64,000 bases of DNA from Ctena decussata (lineage: Eukaryota > Mollusca > Bivalvia > Lucinida > Lucinidae): positions 29,967,899-30,031,898 of the forward strand of contig OZ022512.1 in the NCBI GenBank assembly GCA_963989385.1, given 5' to 3'. Shown here piece by piece: positions 33,806 through 47,400 of the stretch. The stretch's first letter is position 1; every line of letters begins with the position of its first letter. A program made the translations under genes and the position numbers. The notes beneath the pieces were generated by a model. It was not told the DNA's origin and did no database searches. It saw only the letters and a program-made list of their open reading frames with translations.

Positions 33806-35094
33806 AGACCCGGAACAACAGGAAAATAAATAACAGGGCAAGGACTGGCTGTGCTTGCAGCAGGTGCAGTATTTGGGCAGTCTTTTTTGGGGATATTTTT
33901 GAACTTAAACATTGTTTTTCTAGGAAACAAAACGGTGGAATGTTTTTTTTTTTTTGTTTTATTCTGTATCAGACAATGTAAGTTTTACTAAAACAATATG
34001 CATAAGCATGCCCCATCGACTGAATATATTTTTCGTGACGTTTTTCATGAAATTCAATTTTCTTGCATTTTTTAAAAAAATGTAAAAATACACTTATTAT
34101 CTAGATAATTGCATTTTTTCTTACCAGTTTGTTTCAAATACCCTATATTAAAGATTATATGATTTGCAGAAATGAAAGTGCATCCATGCGCTAGAGACAT
34201 GAATTTTAATAGAAAATGTGTAAAAAAAGTATGTATAAATACAAAAGTTTGTTTTTTAGGAAAACAAAACGGTGAAAAATTTTCTTTTCTGATCCAAATG
34301 TTTTATAGCCCTTTGGGTTATTCAGCTGGTATAATGAAATGAATGCCCCACCAATATTTTTATTCACTATTCGTCTACCTTAAAGAGCATTGTGTACTAT
34401 GGGAGTATTCAACTGTGAGGCAAGTTAAAGTTTGTTATGCAATGGTGGTAGTCTTTGGTGGGTAGAAAACTGAGGTAATAAGTATACAGTTTATAAAACA
34501 TGGTTAAGCAATTATTAAAGTATACAACTAAGCTATAAGACAATAAAATATCTGTATCTTAGGGACAAAAGTTTGAGATATTCAGAAAAAAATAATTTTT
34601 GCTTTATCAAGAATTATTGCAATACAGTATCACTTCACAACATAAGTCAGTGCAAAGCTGACTACTACCAAAATAAATCGTACTAATTGTCCAAGTAGAG
34701 ATATAATCACAGAACCCCCCCCCCCCCAATTCAATGTTATCTGAAGAACTGTTCTTTATACAGACAATGGTATATGCAAGCATAAGAATTAATGAAATCA
34801 ATACAATATCCTTGAGAAATTGATAATTCAGCTGTATTATGGTTTTGATAAAAATGCACTATTAAAACAAAAATCAAAAATATGTATTTAATCACCTCTG
34901 CAAACAGTGAAGACCTGTTACAGTCTGCACACCTGTGCAAAAAGAAAAGCAACAATGTTTCATGTGTACACTACATAATTTCCAAATTCTGACAGCATGA
35001 GCATTTGGGTCTTCAGAGGGTTCACAGAAGCCATGTATCATATTAAAGCTAAAGGGATATGTCTATAAGGGAGATCACTATGAACCTAATTTCT
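33806..35094. other. AT-rich spacer; 13-bp C run at 34715-34727
   Basis: I see no exon or recognised mobile element. The homopolymer of 13 C is unusual in this base composition and may be a sequencing or length-variable site. Confidence 0.4.
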
Positions 35095-35178
35095 TCCTTC
35101 TTATAGAGGCCTACTTTTAAATGGAAGGCATTTGCTCCCTAAGGGGAGCAAATCCTTCCTATTTAAGAGTAGCCCCAC
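35095..35178. mobile_element. Short foldback repeat, GAAAGAATTTGCTCC family
   Basis: CCTACTTTTAAATGGAAGGC then ATTTGCTCCC, mirrored by GGGGAGCAAATCCTTCC then TATTTAAGAGTAG. Confidence 0.45.
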
Positions 35179-35216
35179 TGTCAAAACAAATTCAACTAGA
35201 ACTGTCAGAAAATCTG

Positions 35217-38192
35217 ACTATACCCCCGCTGTAGCGCTCCCAATGAATATACTTTATGGAGAAAACAAAACCAGATAGAAAACAAATCTAACATGTATGA
35301 GCAGTCTAGGCTGAACAGTTGCTAAGAACTCTGCTCTGAAAAGTGTCATAAATCATTGTCAAGTCATTAATCAAATATGGTCCTGCACAGTTGCTGAGAA
35401 ATCTATCATGAAAACTAACAGTTCTGAATGCATAGAGAGAAAGAAAAGTGAACAAATATAGGGAAGAACAAACAGGAGAAGGCCGGTTCTCTATCTCCTG
35501 ATAAAACTTGTCACTGTCAGCCTGTATACCAACTTTCAATCTTATACTATTGAACAGATATCTTTGACATAAAAGGTTAAGGGAAAGAAAATGTAACAAA
35601 TAAAGGGAAAACAAAGAGAAAGAGGCCCATTCTCAAACCCATGATACAACTTGTTGTTATCAATCTGTATACCAAATATGAACTTTTTATCTAAAAGTAC
35701 TGCTGAGATATCTTTAACAGACAAAAAAGTGCAGAGAGAGAGAAAAATAACAAATGCAGGGAAAACAAAGAGGAGAAGGCCCATTTTTAATCGAACAGTA
35801 CCACAAGTCATTGTCAACTCATATAACAAATATAAACCTTCCGCCTTGAACAGTTGTTTAGAAATCTTTTACGAAAAATTACAGTACTGAATGCATGGAG
35901 AGAAAGAAATGTGAACAAATACAGAAAAGAACAAAAAGCAGGCCGGTTCTCTATCCTAAAATACAACTTGTTGTTGCTATAGCTCTTATACACATTTTAA
36001 GAACAGGTCTGATGCGGAACCGGCAAGTCCACTTTTTGCTAAGGTTGACTGCCCATTTAATTTTAGCACAATTTAAACCTATTCTGATACAGCTGACTGC
36101 TTATGCCTGATATAATACCTTATCATAGCAGCTTTAATATTGACAGATGCCATCTCTGCAGCAGATGCCATTGTAAACCCAAATTAAGTTGATTTTACCA
36201 GAAGCTTCACTGATCTGACTATCATTTTTTTTGGCACAAAGGTGCTGGCAGAATGGGAAATACTATTGCAGTCCCTGGACAGACTGGTCTTGGTCAACAG
36301 TGATTGCCCAGACATTCCTGTCCCAATATTTAGTGAGGTGGTGCAAGTTTTACAGATCATTTGGAACATTATTTGCTTGTAAGACCACATTCACACCTAT
36401 GTTTTTATATCACTTTGAGTAAAAATCCAAGTATATGCATGCACATGGTAAACAGTAAAATGAATAAGATGAAGAGGGAAAGATATCAGAATCCAATGAT
36501 GTCTATGCAAAGAGATACATTAATAAGCATCAGTTCAGCAAAGCCTAAACTGCCATGGCAAAAGCCAGTCAACAAGTTCTTATAAATAGTTTGACTACTG
36601 TTTCTCAAGACCTTCAGTATTGCATATGTCCTTTATTCGAGGCCTTCTGAATAGCTGTTTTCAAGTCTAGTTTCCATAAATATCTAGTTTTAGTTAAGAT
36701 TTCAACAGTAGAATATTGGCATTCGAATCATGAAGTTCAGAATTCGGGCTTTTTAAGGAGTCATAGGATGCATGGCTTCTAAGCATGTATTTACACACAA
36801 TTAGCCAGGTAAGAGATTTTGAACAGTGCACTGATTGCACATGCATAGTATGCTAAATCAGACAGGTGTGGCATCCCTTATTCAGTGAATAAACCTTACC
36901 ACCACTGAACTAGAAAGTGTAATGAGTTTTTAAAATTCGTAGAAGATCTATAATCTGTATACTAAATACAAACATTCTTATACAGTTGCAGATATCTTTG
37001 ATGAAAAAGTGTGGAGAGAAAGAAGAGTGAATAAATACAAAGAAGAACAAGCAGGAGAATGACCGTTCTCAATCCCACAATACAACAAGTCATTGTCAAC
37101 TCATACAACAAATATAAACCTTCCACCTTGAACAGTTGCTGAGAAATCTTTTACGAAAAATTACAGTACTGAATGCATGGAGAGAAAGAAAAGTGAACAA
37201 ATACAGAAAAGAACAAATAGAAGAAGGCCCGTTCTCTATCCTAAAAATACAACTTGTTGTTGCTAATGTGTATACTAAATACAAACTTTCTATCTTATAC
37301 TGTTGCACTTTGACGAAAAAGTGTGGAGAGAAAGAAAAGTGAACAAATACAAAGAAGAACAAGCAGGAGAATGACCATTCTCAATCCCACAATACAACAA
37401 GTCATTGTCAACTCATATAACAAATATAAACCTTCCACCTTGAACAGTTGCGAGAAATCTTTTACAAAAATTGTCCATACTGAATGCATGGAGAGAAAGA
37501 AAAGTGAATAAATACTAGGAAGAACAAGTAGGAGAAAGCCAGCTCTCTATCCCACGATACAACTTGTCATCATTAACCTGTATACCAAATATTACTTTCT
37601 TTCTTATACTGTTGCGGAGATATCTTTGACAAAAAAAAGTTGAGAGAAAGAAAAGTGGACAAATACAAGGAAGAACAAGCAGGAGAGGGCCCATTCTCAA
37701 TCCCACGATACAACTTTTCGTTGTCATCCTGCTTACCAAACTTTAAGTTTCTATCTTATATAGTTCTTCAGATATCTTTGACGAAAAATTACAGTACTGA
37801 ATGCATGGAGAGAAAGAAAAGTGAATAAATACTGGGAAGAATAGATAGGAGAAAGCCAGCTCTCTATCCCACGATACAACTTGTCATCATTAACCTGTAT
37901 ACCAAATATTAACTTTCTATCTTATACTGTTGCGGAGATATCTTTGACGAAAAAAAGTTGAGAGAAAGAAAAGTGGACAAATACAAGGAAGAACAAGCAG
38001 GAGAGGACCCGTTCTCAATCCCACGATACAACTTGTCGTTGTCATCCTGCATACCAAATTTGAAGTTTCTATCTTATATGGTTCTTGAGATATCTTTGAC
38101 AAAAAAGTGTTACGGAATTACGGAAGGACGGACGGAACTTCGGACAGATGTAAACCAGTATACCCCCCACTTTTTCAAAGCGGGGGTATAAA
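35217..38192 (+). mobile_element. Pearl-like element, TATACCCCCC family, with an insertion
   Basis: Left end CTATACCCCCGCTGTAG; right end hairpin ACCCCCC...GCGGGGGTATAA. Core units of about 150-165 bp carry GAGAGAAAGAAAAGTG, CAAATACAAGGAAGAACAAG, TCCCACGATACAACTTGTC and ATATCTTTGACGAAAAA. A short ACGG-type tract (GGAAGGACGGACGGAAC) is at 38123-38140. The array is broken between about 35976 and 36950 by unrelated sequence of unknown type (ATAGCTCTT... to ...GATCTATAATC). It ends about 130 bp from the DPY19-like stop codon. Confidence 0.6.
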
Positions 38193-38320
38193 TACCACAG
38201 TACCCAATTTTTTCCAACAAGAGTGACTTCCCTTTAAAGAAAGGAGGTAAATAGTTTTTAACTTCGAGTCATCTCCCTTTGGTGGTTACTGATACACCCT
38301 AAGAATAACAATTCTAAATG

Positions 38321-38471
38321 CTACAACACTCTGAGAACTTGATATACAGTATTTTGGAACACTTTCTGGAAGTCCGGCCCTGGATCAGTCTTCAGTGTAG
38401 AACATACAGGAGTTTTCCCTCTGTTTGGTATATCTTCAATGTCCCAGATTTCTGCCATTAGGCAACCTGGC
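38321..38471 (-). CDS. DPY19L: DPY19-like terminal exon with stop codon
   Basis: Acceptor TTTCATTATCTAG on the minus strand. It reads [50 protein letters not shown], stop. Its length (151 nt) and phase (1 nt completing the Lys codon) agree with the exon at 39007-39132. No clear AATAAA is seen close downstream; a pearl-like element begins within 130 bp. Confidence 0.9.
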
Positions 38472-41400
38472 CTAGATAATGAAAAAAACAACAGCTGATC
38501 AGTGTACATTATTTATGAGTTGGATAATTTCAGTAGTTTAGCATTACATGAAGAAGCATGTATTCTTTATAAGAATGAGCCAGGTATCATTTTCATGATG
38601 TGACTCAAAAGTCCAGTGAAATGAGAATCATGCTGCAGTTGCATGATATTGACTACTTAAACTGCCACCACACTGATACCACAAGACAGATATCAAAACA
38701 AATGTAAAGTATTATCCATATGAAATGGGGTTACTGCAGCAGCTTAACTGTCAGTCATAGAACTTAAGTCATGATAAATTAGCGAAAATGACAAATTGAT
38801 AGATTTTCCAGAATTGATCTTAATGCCACCAATACATGTGCTTCATTTCCAAGGTTTAAGAAAAAGAATCTATCATTTAGGTTGATGGTTCAAGACTGTT
38901 TCATCTCCCAATGCATGTAATTTGGCAAGATCATGTAAATTTTAGAATGACAATATCACAGTTTCCAGTAAAAAAAAATCTGTCAGATCACTAAAATTTT
39001 TCTTACTTTGTTTTCCTGACACACCAGGAGTCTTCGAGGACGGCATAGTCAACTTTCAAGTCTTTGAGATTCTCATGTATTTCAGATACAGGCTTCCTAC
39101 TGTACATCATATATACCTTCTTAGTTCTCTCCCTGAAATACAGTTGTCAAATTTCACAACTACAATAAAATTCTAAATATTGGGACAGACAGGTGTGAGC
39201 AAGCACTAAGACCCAGATTAAACTGCTCCTGAAAGGAGCAGTCTGATCAAGGTCTACACTGTTAAGATTCATACCCCGCAGCACTTCAATTTCCCCAGCA
39301 AGCAACTGTTAAAGCCTGATAAATACACATATCAAATACATTCAAGATTTGGAAGTAAATTTGGAAAAATGGTAGACTGCCCTGGACATTTTGTACCCAT
39401 GTTGTTTTGTACCCACCGCGGGCAAAAACGGCCTGACGCAAAAACAAGTACAAGATTGTACTACGATAAATTGTAAGTACTGCACATGATAGAAACAAAT
39501 CTAATGTGTTCACTAATACGTGCACATAGTACAATTATAAATTCCCTCTGAGAGGACATTGCACAACAAGAAATGTTGTCTATTTAATAACATGCAAACT
39601 TTGCAAACAACAAGACGTCGGCGAAACTAATAGAAAGACAAAGGTCAGAATAATAGAGCACCAACGTGACACCCGCAATAAAAGGGAAACGCTAATCATT
39701 TTAACCTAACAACTACTCCCTACAACATATGAAATTTCAGATTGTTGAAATTTTAGCATCAGACCCTGACAGTGAAAAAAGCACTGCCGTCCATCGGAGA
39801 AAGGAGCTCCACTGGGTCTATCAGCTCCACACACTACGAATGTCCAAATAGGATCAATGTTCAAGGGTAAAGCCGGAGTTTTCCAGTCACTCCAAATTCT
39901 ATTATACCCCAAGTGCTCCTGCTTCACCACTGAGCATAAGGACCAATTGCTAGCTTAACAAGGCTACAGCTTCACGTCTATTGGCTTCATAACGTCTTTA
40001 ATGTAATAGCTAAACGTCACTTAGCAACAAACAAAAATGGCACCTACAACACAGGGAGGTTGATGCAAGCGAACATATGCTCAAAGAAGAAGCCTATATA
40101 GACACAAAGCTGCCACATCAAAGTTAAATAGTAAACTGTTACCCAGCATTCTTTAGTTTATTGTTTCCCCATAAAACAATTAAAAAAGATGTCGCCACAT
40201 ACTATAATAAGACATAAGTAAACACTTTTATGGCTCATATGCACCAGGAGAGACAATATTGTAATATTACCTCCTGTTGCAGCCGGAAAAAAAAGGTCAA
40301 AAAGATGACATTGCTACGAAGAATAGTTTGTCTACAGAACAGTAAATCCGTGTTGTGTGAGCGGTCACGCTCACGTGAGAGGTGCCGGTTTGGCGCCGCT
40401 CACGTGATCAACGGCGCCGATCATGTGGCGGTGCCAATTCGGCCCTGCTCGCGTTATCGGCGGTACTTCTCACGTGGTCGGTCCAGCGCCGCTCACGTGG
40501 GAGGCTTATGGCCGCTCACACAACAATGGGGCCGCTCACGTGACCAAGTGAGCACTACTCACGTGCTAATTCTGAGCCGTTTAGAGCGGCCCTGGGCCGC
40601 TCACGTGACAGGGAACGCCGTTTTTGGCGGGGATCACGTGAGCGGCGTGCGGGACAATATAAACAAGCAAGCAACAGGCTATTTCAAACACGAAAATCTC
40701 TGAGGAGTCAGAATAATCTGACAAAACTAGTCAGAAACGTTGCAAAGCCTTATGGGTGCACATAAGCACCACGACGAGGACCCAGGCCTGAGTCACCAGT
40801 CACTACTTTCTTGTTTTGTACCCAAGCCTGAACTTTCATACCTTAGCCCTGGTCAATACTAGAAACATGGTAACTAATAGGGCCCCGCTTTTATGAAACT
40901 GTTGATAACATTTAAGTCATATGTGCCCAACCAGAAATAACAATACCAGCTTTCTATTATCATGTTATTCCTTCATATTCAATATGTTGTTTGAAATTAA
41001 GCCTCTGGTAGTGTCATTAAGATATGGGCAAAATACCAAATCATGATTGATTAAAACATGGGCAACAACTCTGTGAAGCAGGAAACTGATGTTACCATTC
41101 TTGCATTCTGCACACTTTCAGATCATCTAATGATGCTTCATATTTGTACCAAGTTTTATAAAAAATATCTTCAAAGGCTTTAAAGTTATACAGCGGACAA
41201 GACCTTCACAGAGGGAAGGTGTAGTTATGGTTCCCTTTCTCTGCACATTGTCTGATGATGTTTATATTTGTACCAAGTTTTGTGAAAATATCTTAAACAG
41301 TTTTAAAGTTAGAGAGCAAACACGTTTTCTAGACTGTAAACTACCAAGGGGAAATTTAGATGAAGTTACAGTTCTTATTCTCTGCTCACTGTCTGATGAT

Positions 41401-44400
41401 GCTTTATATTATGTACAAGTTTTATGAAAATATCTTTGATGGTTTTAAAGCTATAGAGCGGACATGATTTCTATATTTAAAATTACAAAGGGGCATAATT
41501 CAGTAAAAAAATGTAGGCAGAGTTTGGATTCTTGTTCTCTGCACATCACCTGATAATGCTTTACATTTGTACCAAGTCTTGTGAAAATATCTCTAATGGT
41601 TTCAAAGTTAAAGAGCTGACACGATTTCTGTACTCAAAATTTCAAAGGGGCATAATTTAGTAAATAATGTAGGCAGTGTTATGATTTTTGTTCTCTGCAT
41701 ATTGACTGATAATGCTTGACATTTTTACCAAGTCACATGAAAATACCTCTTAACAGTTTCAGATTTATGAAGCGGACATGATTTCTGTACTCAAAATAAC
41801 AAAGGGGTATAATTCAGTAAATAATGAAAGGGGTATAATTCAGTAAATAATGTAGACCGAGTTATGGTTCTTGTTCTCTGCACATCGTCTGATGATGATT
41901 TACATTTGTACCAAGTCTTGTGAAAAAATCTTTATTGGTTTCAGAGTTATAGAGCAGACACAATTTCTGCACTCAAAATTTCAAAGGGGCATCATTCAGT
42001 AAATAATGTAGGCAGAGTTATTGTTCTTGTTCTCTGCACATCGTCTGATGATGCTTTACATTTGTACCAAGTCTCGTGAAAATATCTTTATCTGTTACAG
42101 AGTTACGGAGCAAACACGATTTCTGTACTCAAAATTACAAAGGGGCATAATTCAGTTAATACTGTAGGCAGAGTTATGGTTCTTGTTCTCTGCACATCGT
42201 CTGATGATGCTTTACATTTGTACCATGTCTCGTGAAAATATCTTTAACGGTTTCAGAGTTATGAGGCAGACACAATTTCTGTACTCAAAATTTCAAAGGG
42301 GCATAATTCAGTAAATACTGTAGGCAGAGTTATGGTTCTCACTCTCTGCACATCATCTGATAATGCTTTACATTTATACCATGTCTCGTGAAAATATCTT
42401 TAACGGTTTCAGAGTAATGGAGCAAACACGATTTTTGTACTCAAAATTTCCAAGGGGCATAATTCAGTAAAAATTGTAGGTAGAGTTATGGTTCTTTTTC
42501 TCTGCACATCATCTGATGATGCTTTACATTTGTACCAAGTCTCGTGAAAATGTCTTTATCAGTTGCAGAGTTATTGAGCGGACACTAAATGATGACAGAC
42601 GGACGGACGGACGGACGGACAGACAGACAGACGGACGGACAAGGTGATTACTATAGGGCCTCCGCAGACTTCGTCTGGCGGGGCCCTAACAAGAATACCG
42701 GTAAGGGTTCACTGAAGAAAAATAAAGAGGTACAAACTATCTAATAATAGGATAGAAAATACAGCAGCTTGCATGTCTATGATACATGTATAAAGATGCC
42801 ATGACAATTGAACAATAAAAACAAGAGCTCCACACGCGGGGCAATAAATGTCCATTTCTGAATGGCTTTTTTTGCACAGTTTCATCCTTGTCTACATTAC
42901 TATCAAGTTTATCAAGACATTCCAAACACTGAGGTTCTCAAAAGAAAAGCCTTAAAAAAGTAATCAAAGGGATGTAACTAAAAAAAAACAAGAGGGCCAT
43001 GGTGGCCCTGAATCGCTCACCTGAGCATTAATCAGTTCACTGGCTCTGGTGAAGATTTATAAGAGTTTTTACCATACATGGGAATGGCGGCCACCTTGGT
43101 CATGTGACCAAAATCATTTGAAGAACTTTCAATCCTTTGACCCATGTGCAGGCTCCATATGAAATTTGATCTGCCCAGTGGTTTCAGAGATGTTTGAAAA
43201 TGTTTATGGATGGATGAAAGAGGCGGCTAACACCAATACTGTAAGGCTCGATCAGGTGAGCTGAAAATGGCAGAGTCGCTTCTCCGAAAAGTTCCCGTTC
43301 ATGTTGAGTTCCTTTGATGGATTTCAACTAGACTTAACTAGGCAAACACAGATGATAGAATGGTAGCATCATTATCTCACTGTGGTGAAACTAATGTATT
43401 CCAAGGAGTTTGTGGCTGGCATCATTACAATGTTAGTTCTGATTCTTGCAACATAACTTAATTTAAATTTGACCTAGTGACCTAGCTTTTGACCCGACAT
43501 GACCCAGTTTCAAACCGGATATTGTAAGAATAAACATTCTGACAAAGTTTCATTGAGATTGGATCAAAACTGTGCCCTCTGGAGCGTATACAAGGTCTTT
43601 CTTATATTTGACCTAGTGACCTAGTTTTTGATCCGACACAAACCAGTTTCAAACTTACCTAGATTTCATAAAGGTAAACATTCTGACAGAGTTTCATGAA
43701 GATTGGATCAAAACTGTGCCCACTAGGGTGTACACAAAGTTTTTCTTAGATTTGACCTAGTGACCTAGTTTCTGATCTGACGTGACTCAGTTTCATAAGG
43801 GGCATATATATATGGACAATAAACATTTTGACATAGTTTCATGAAGATTGGATCAAAACTGTTCCTTCTAGTGCGTACACGAGGTTTTTCTAAGATTTGA
43901 CCTAGTGACCTAGTTTTTGACCTGACATGACCTACTTTCAAACTTGGCCTAGAGTTTATGGAGATAAACATTCTGACAAAGTTTCATAAAGATTGGATCA
44001 AAACTGTGTCCTCTAGAGCATGCAAACGGTTTTTCTATGATTTGACCAAGTGACCTAGTTTTTGACCCTACATGACCCAGTTTCAAATTTGTCCTTCATA
44101 TTATGAGGATAAACATTCTGATAAAGTTTCATGAACTTTGGATCGAAACTGTGCCTTCTACAGCGTACACAAGGTTTTTCTAAAATTTGACCTAGTGACC
44201 TAGTTTTTGACCCAACATGACCAAATTTTGAAATTGGCCTAGAGTTTATGGAGATAAACATTCTGACAATGTTTTATATAGATTGGATCAAAACTGTGTC
44301 CTCTAGAGCGTACACAATGTTTTTCTATGATTTGACCTAGTGACCTAGTTTTTGACCCAACATGACCCAGTTTCGTACTTGTCCTAAATATTATAAAGAT

Positions 44401-47400
44401 AAACATTCTGACAAAGTTTCATGAACTTTGGATGAAAACTGTGCCTTCTAGAGTGTACACAAGGTTTTTCTAAGATTTGACCTAGTGACCTAGTTTTTGA
44501 CCCTACATGACCCAGTTTCAAACTTGGCCTAAAGTTTATGGAGATATATATTCTGACAATGTTACATATAGATTGGATAAAAACTGTGTCCTCTAGAGCG
44601 TACACAAGGTTTTTCTATGATTTGACCTAGTGACCTAGTTTTTGACCCGACGTGACCCAGTTTCGAATTCTTCCTAGATATTATGAGGATAAACATTCTG
44701 ACTAAGTTTCATGAACTTTGGATGAAAACTGTGCCTTCTATAATGTACACAAGGTTTTTCTAAGATTTGACCTAGTGACCTAGTTTTTAACCCGACGTGA
44801 CCCAGTTTCAAACTTGTCCTAGATATTATAAAGATAAACATTCTGACAAAGTTTCATGAACTTTGGATGAAAACTGTGCCTTCTAGAGTGTACACAAGGT
44901 TTTGCTAAGATTTGACCTAGTGACCTAGTTTTTGACCCGACATGACCCAGTTTCGAACTTGGCCTAGAGTTTATGGAGATAAACATTCTGACAATGTTTT
45001 ATAAAGATTGGATCAAAACTGTGTCCTCTAGAGCGTACACAATGTTTTTCTATGATTTGACCTAGTGACCTATTTTTTGACCAAACATATCCTAGATATT
45101 ATAAAGATAAACATTCTGACAAAGTTTCATGAACTTTGGATGAAAACTGTGCCTTCTAGAGTGTACACAAGGTTTTTCTAAGATTTGACCTAGTGACCTA
45201 GTTTTTGACCCTACATGACCCAGTTTCAAACTTGGCCTAGAGTTTATGGAGAAATATATTCTGACAATGTTTCATATAGATTGGATCAAAACTGTGTCCT
45301 GTAGAGCATACACAAGGTTTTTATATGATCTGACCTAGTGACCTAGTTTTTGACCCGACGTGACCCAGTTTCAGACTTGTCCTAGATATTATGAGGATAA
45401 ACATTCTGACTAAGTTTCATGAACTTTGGATGAAAACTGTGCCTTCTAGAGCGTACACAAGGTTTTTCTAAGATTTGACCTAGTGACCTAATTTTTAACC
45501 GGACGTGACCCAGTTTTGAACTTGTCTTAGATATTATAAAGATAAACATTCTGACAAAGTTTCATGAACTTTGGATGAAAACTGTGCCTTCTAGAGTGTA
45601 CACAAGGTTTTTCTAAGATTTGACCTAGTGACCTAGTTTTTGACCCGACATGACCCAGTTTCAAACTTGGCCTAGAGTTTATGGAGATATATATTCTGAC
45701 AACGTTTCATATAGATTGGATAAAAACTGTGTCCTCTAGAGCGTACACAAGCGTGAACTTTGGATGAAAACTGTGCCTTCTAGAGTGTACACAAGGTTTT
45801 TCTAAGATTTGACCTAGTGACCTAGTTTTTGACCCGACATGACCCAGTTTCGAACTTGGCCTAGAGTTTATGGAGATAAACATTCTGACAATGTTTTATA
45901 AAGATTGGATCAAAACTGTGTCCTCTAGAGCGTACACAATGTTTTTCTATGATTTGACCTAGTGACCTAAGTTTCATGAACTTTGGATGAAAACTGTGCC
46001 TTCTAGAGCGTACACAAGGTTTTTCTAAGATTTGACCTAGTGACCTAGTTTTTAACCCTACATGACCCAGTTTCAAACTTGGCCTAGAGTTTATGGAGAA
46101 ATATATTCTGACAATGTTTCATATAGATTGGATCAAAACTGTGTCCTGTAGAGCATACACAAGGTTTTTATATGATCTGACCTAGTGACCTAGTTTTTGA
46201 CCCGACGTGACCCAGTTTCAGACTTGTCCTAGATATTATGAGGATAAACATTCTGACTAAGTTTCATGAACTTTGGATGAAAACTGTGCCTTCTAGAGCG
46301 TACACAAGGTTTTTCTAAGATTTGACCTAGTGACCTAATTTTTAACCGGACGTGACCCAGTTTTGAACTTGTCTTAGATATTATAAAGATAAACATTCTG
46401 ACAAAGTTTCATGAACTTTGGATGAAAACTGTGCCTTCTAGAGTGTACACAAGGTTTTTCTAAGATTTGACCTAGTGACCTAGTTTTTGACCCGACATGA
46501 CCCAGTTTCAAACTTGGCCTAGAGTTTATGGAGATATATATTCTGACAACGTTTCATATAGATTGGATAAAAACTGTGTCCTCTAGAGCGTACACAAGGT
46601 TTTTCTATGATTTGACCTAGTGACCTAGTTTTTGACCCGACGTGACCCAGTTTCAAACTTGTCCTAGATATTATGAGGATAAACATTCTGACTAAGTTTC
46701 ATGAACTTTGGATGAAAACTGTGCCTTCTAGAGCGTACACACGGTTTTTCTAAGATTTGACCTAGTGACCTAGTTTTTGACCCAACGTGACCCAGTTTCA
46801 AACTTGTCCCAGATATTATTAAGATAAACATTCTGACAAAGTTTCATGAACTTTGGATGAAAACTGTGCCTTCTAGAGTGTACACAAGGTTTTTCTAATA
46901 TTTGACCTAGTGACCTAGTTTTTGACCCGACATGACCCAGTTTCGAACTTGGCCTAGATTTAATGGAGATAAACATTCTGACAAAGTTTCAGAAAGATTG
47001 GATCAAAACTGTGCCCGCTAGAGTGTACACAAGCAAAAGTTGACGGACGGACGTCCGGACGTCCGTCCGGACGTACGACGGACATCAGGGTATCCCAAAA
47101 GCTCACCCTGAGCACTTCGTGCTCAAGCGAGCTAACAAGAAATCGGTGGAACCGATGGATGCTCCCAGAAGGCTTGGAATAGGAGAATGGGTATCCTGGT
47201 GAAGGAGTGATTTTCTGTGTTAATCAAATGCAATTTAAAATGGAAAATAATTCTCTTCTTTTAGAGCAATGCTCTGGACATGCATACAACTGAGAAAAAA
47301 TAAGAAGGAAAGTAACTCCAATATAACTTGGGATACAGTTATGGTTCTTCTGCTCTGCACTTCTTGTCATTGCCCTCTATTATCAATATGTGAACTTAAA

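Larger units (their letters stand above)
39416..40810 (+). mobile_element. Penelope-like element remnant with 14-bp flanking repeat
   Basis: The direct repeat TTGTTTTGTACCCA occurs at 39402-39415 and 40811-40824, immediately either side of a 1.4-kb segment. That segment contains a GIY-YIG endonuclease-like coding relic (39530-39850) typical of the C-terminal part of Penelope-like retroelement proteins. Most of the element, including reverse transcriptase, is absent, as is usual for truncated copies. The 3' part contains a GC-rich CACGTG cluster. Confidence 0.6.

Noticed and set aside
40230..40703. 157-codon open frame on the plus strand
   Set aside because: It runs through the CACGTG-rich island within the Penelope-like insertion. 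Its composition reflects the repeated GCCGCTCACGTGA word, and it has no domain-like sequence or splice context.
43450..47035. CRISPR-like array
   Set aside because: The units are contiguous 145-bp tandem repeats with no alternating spacers, in a eukaryotic intron.
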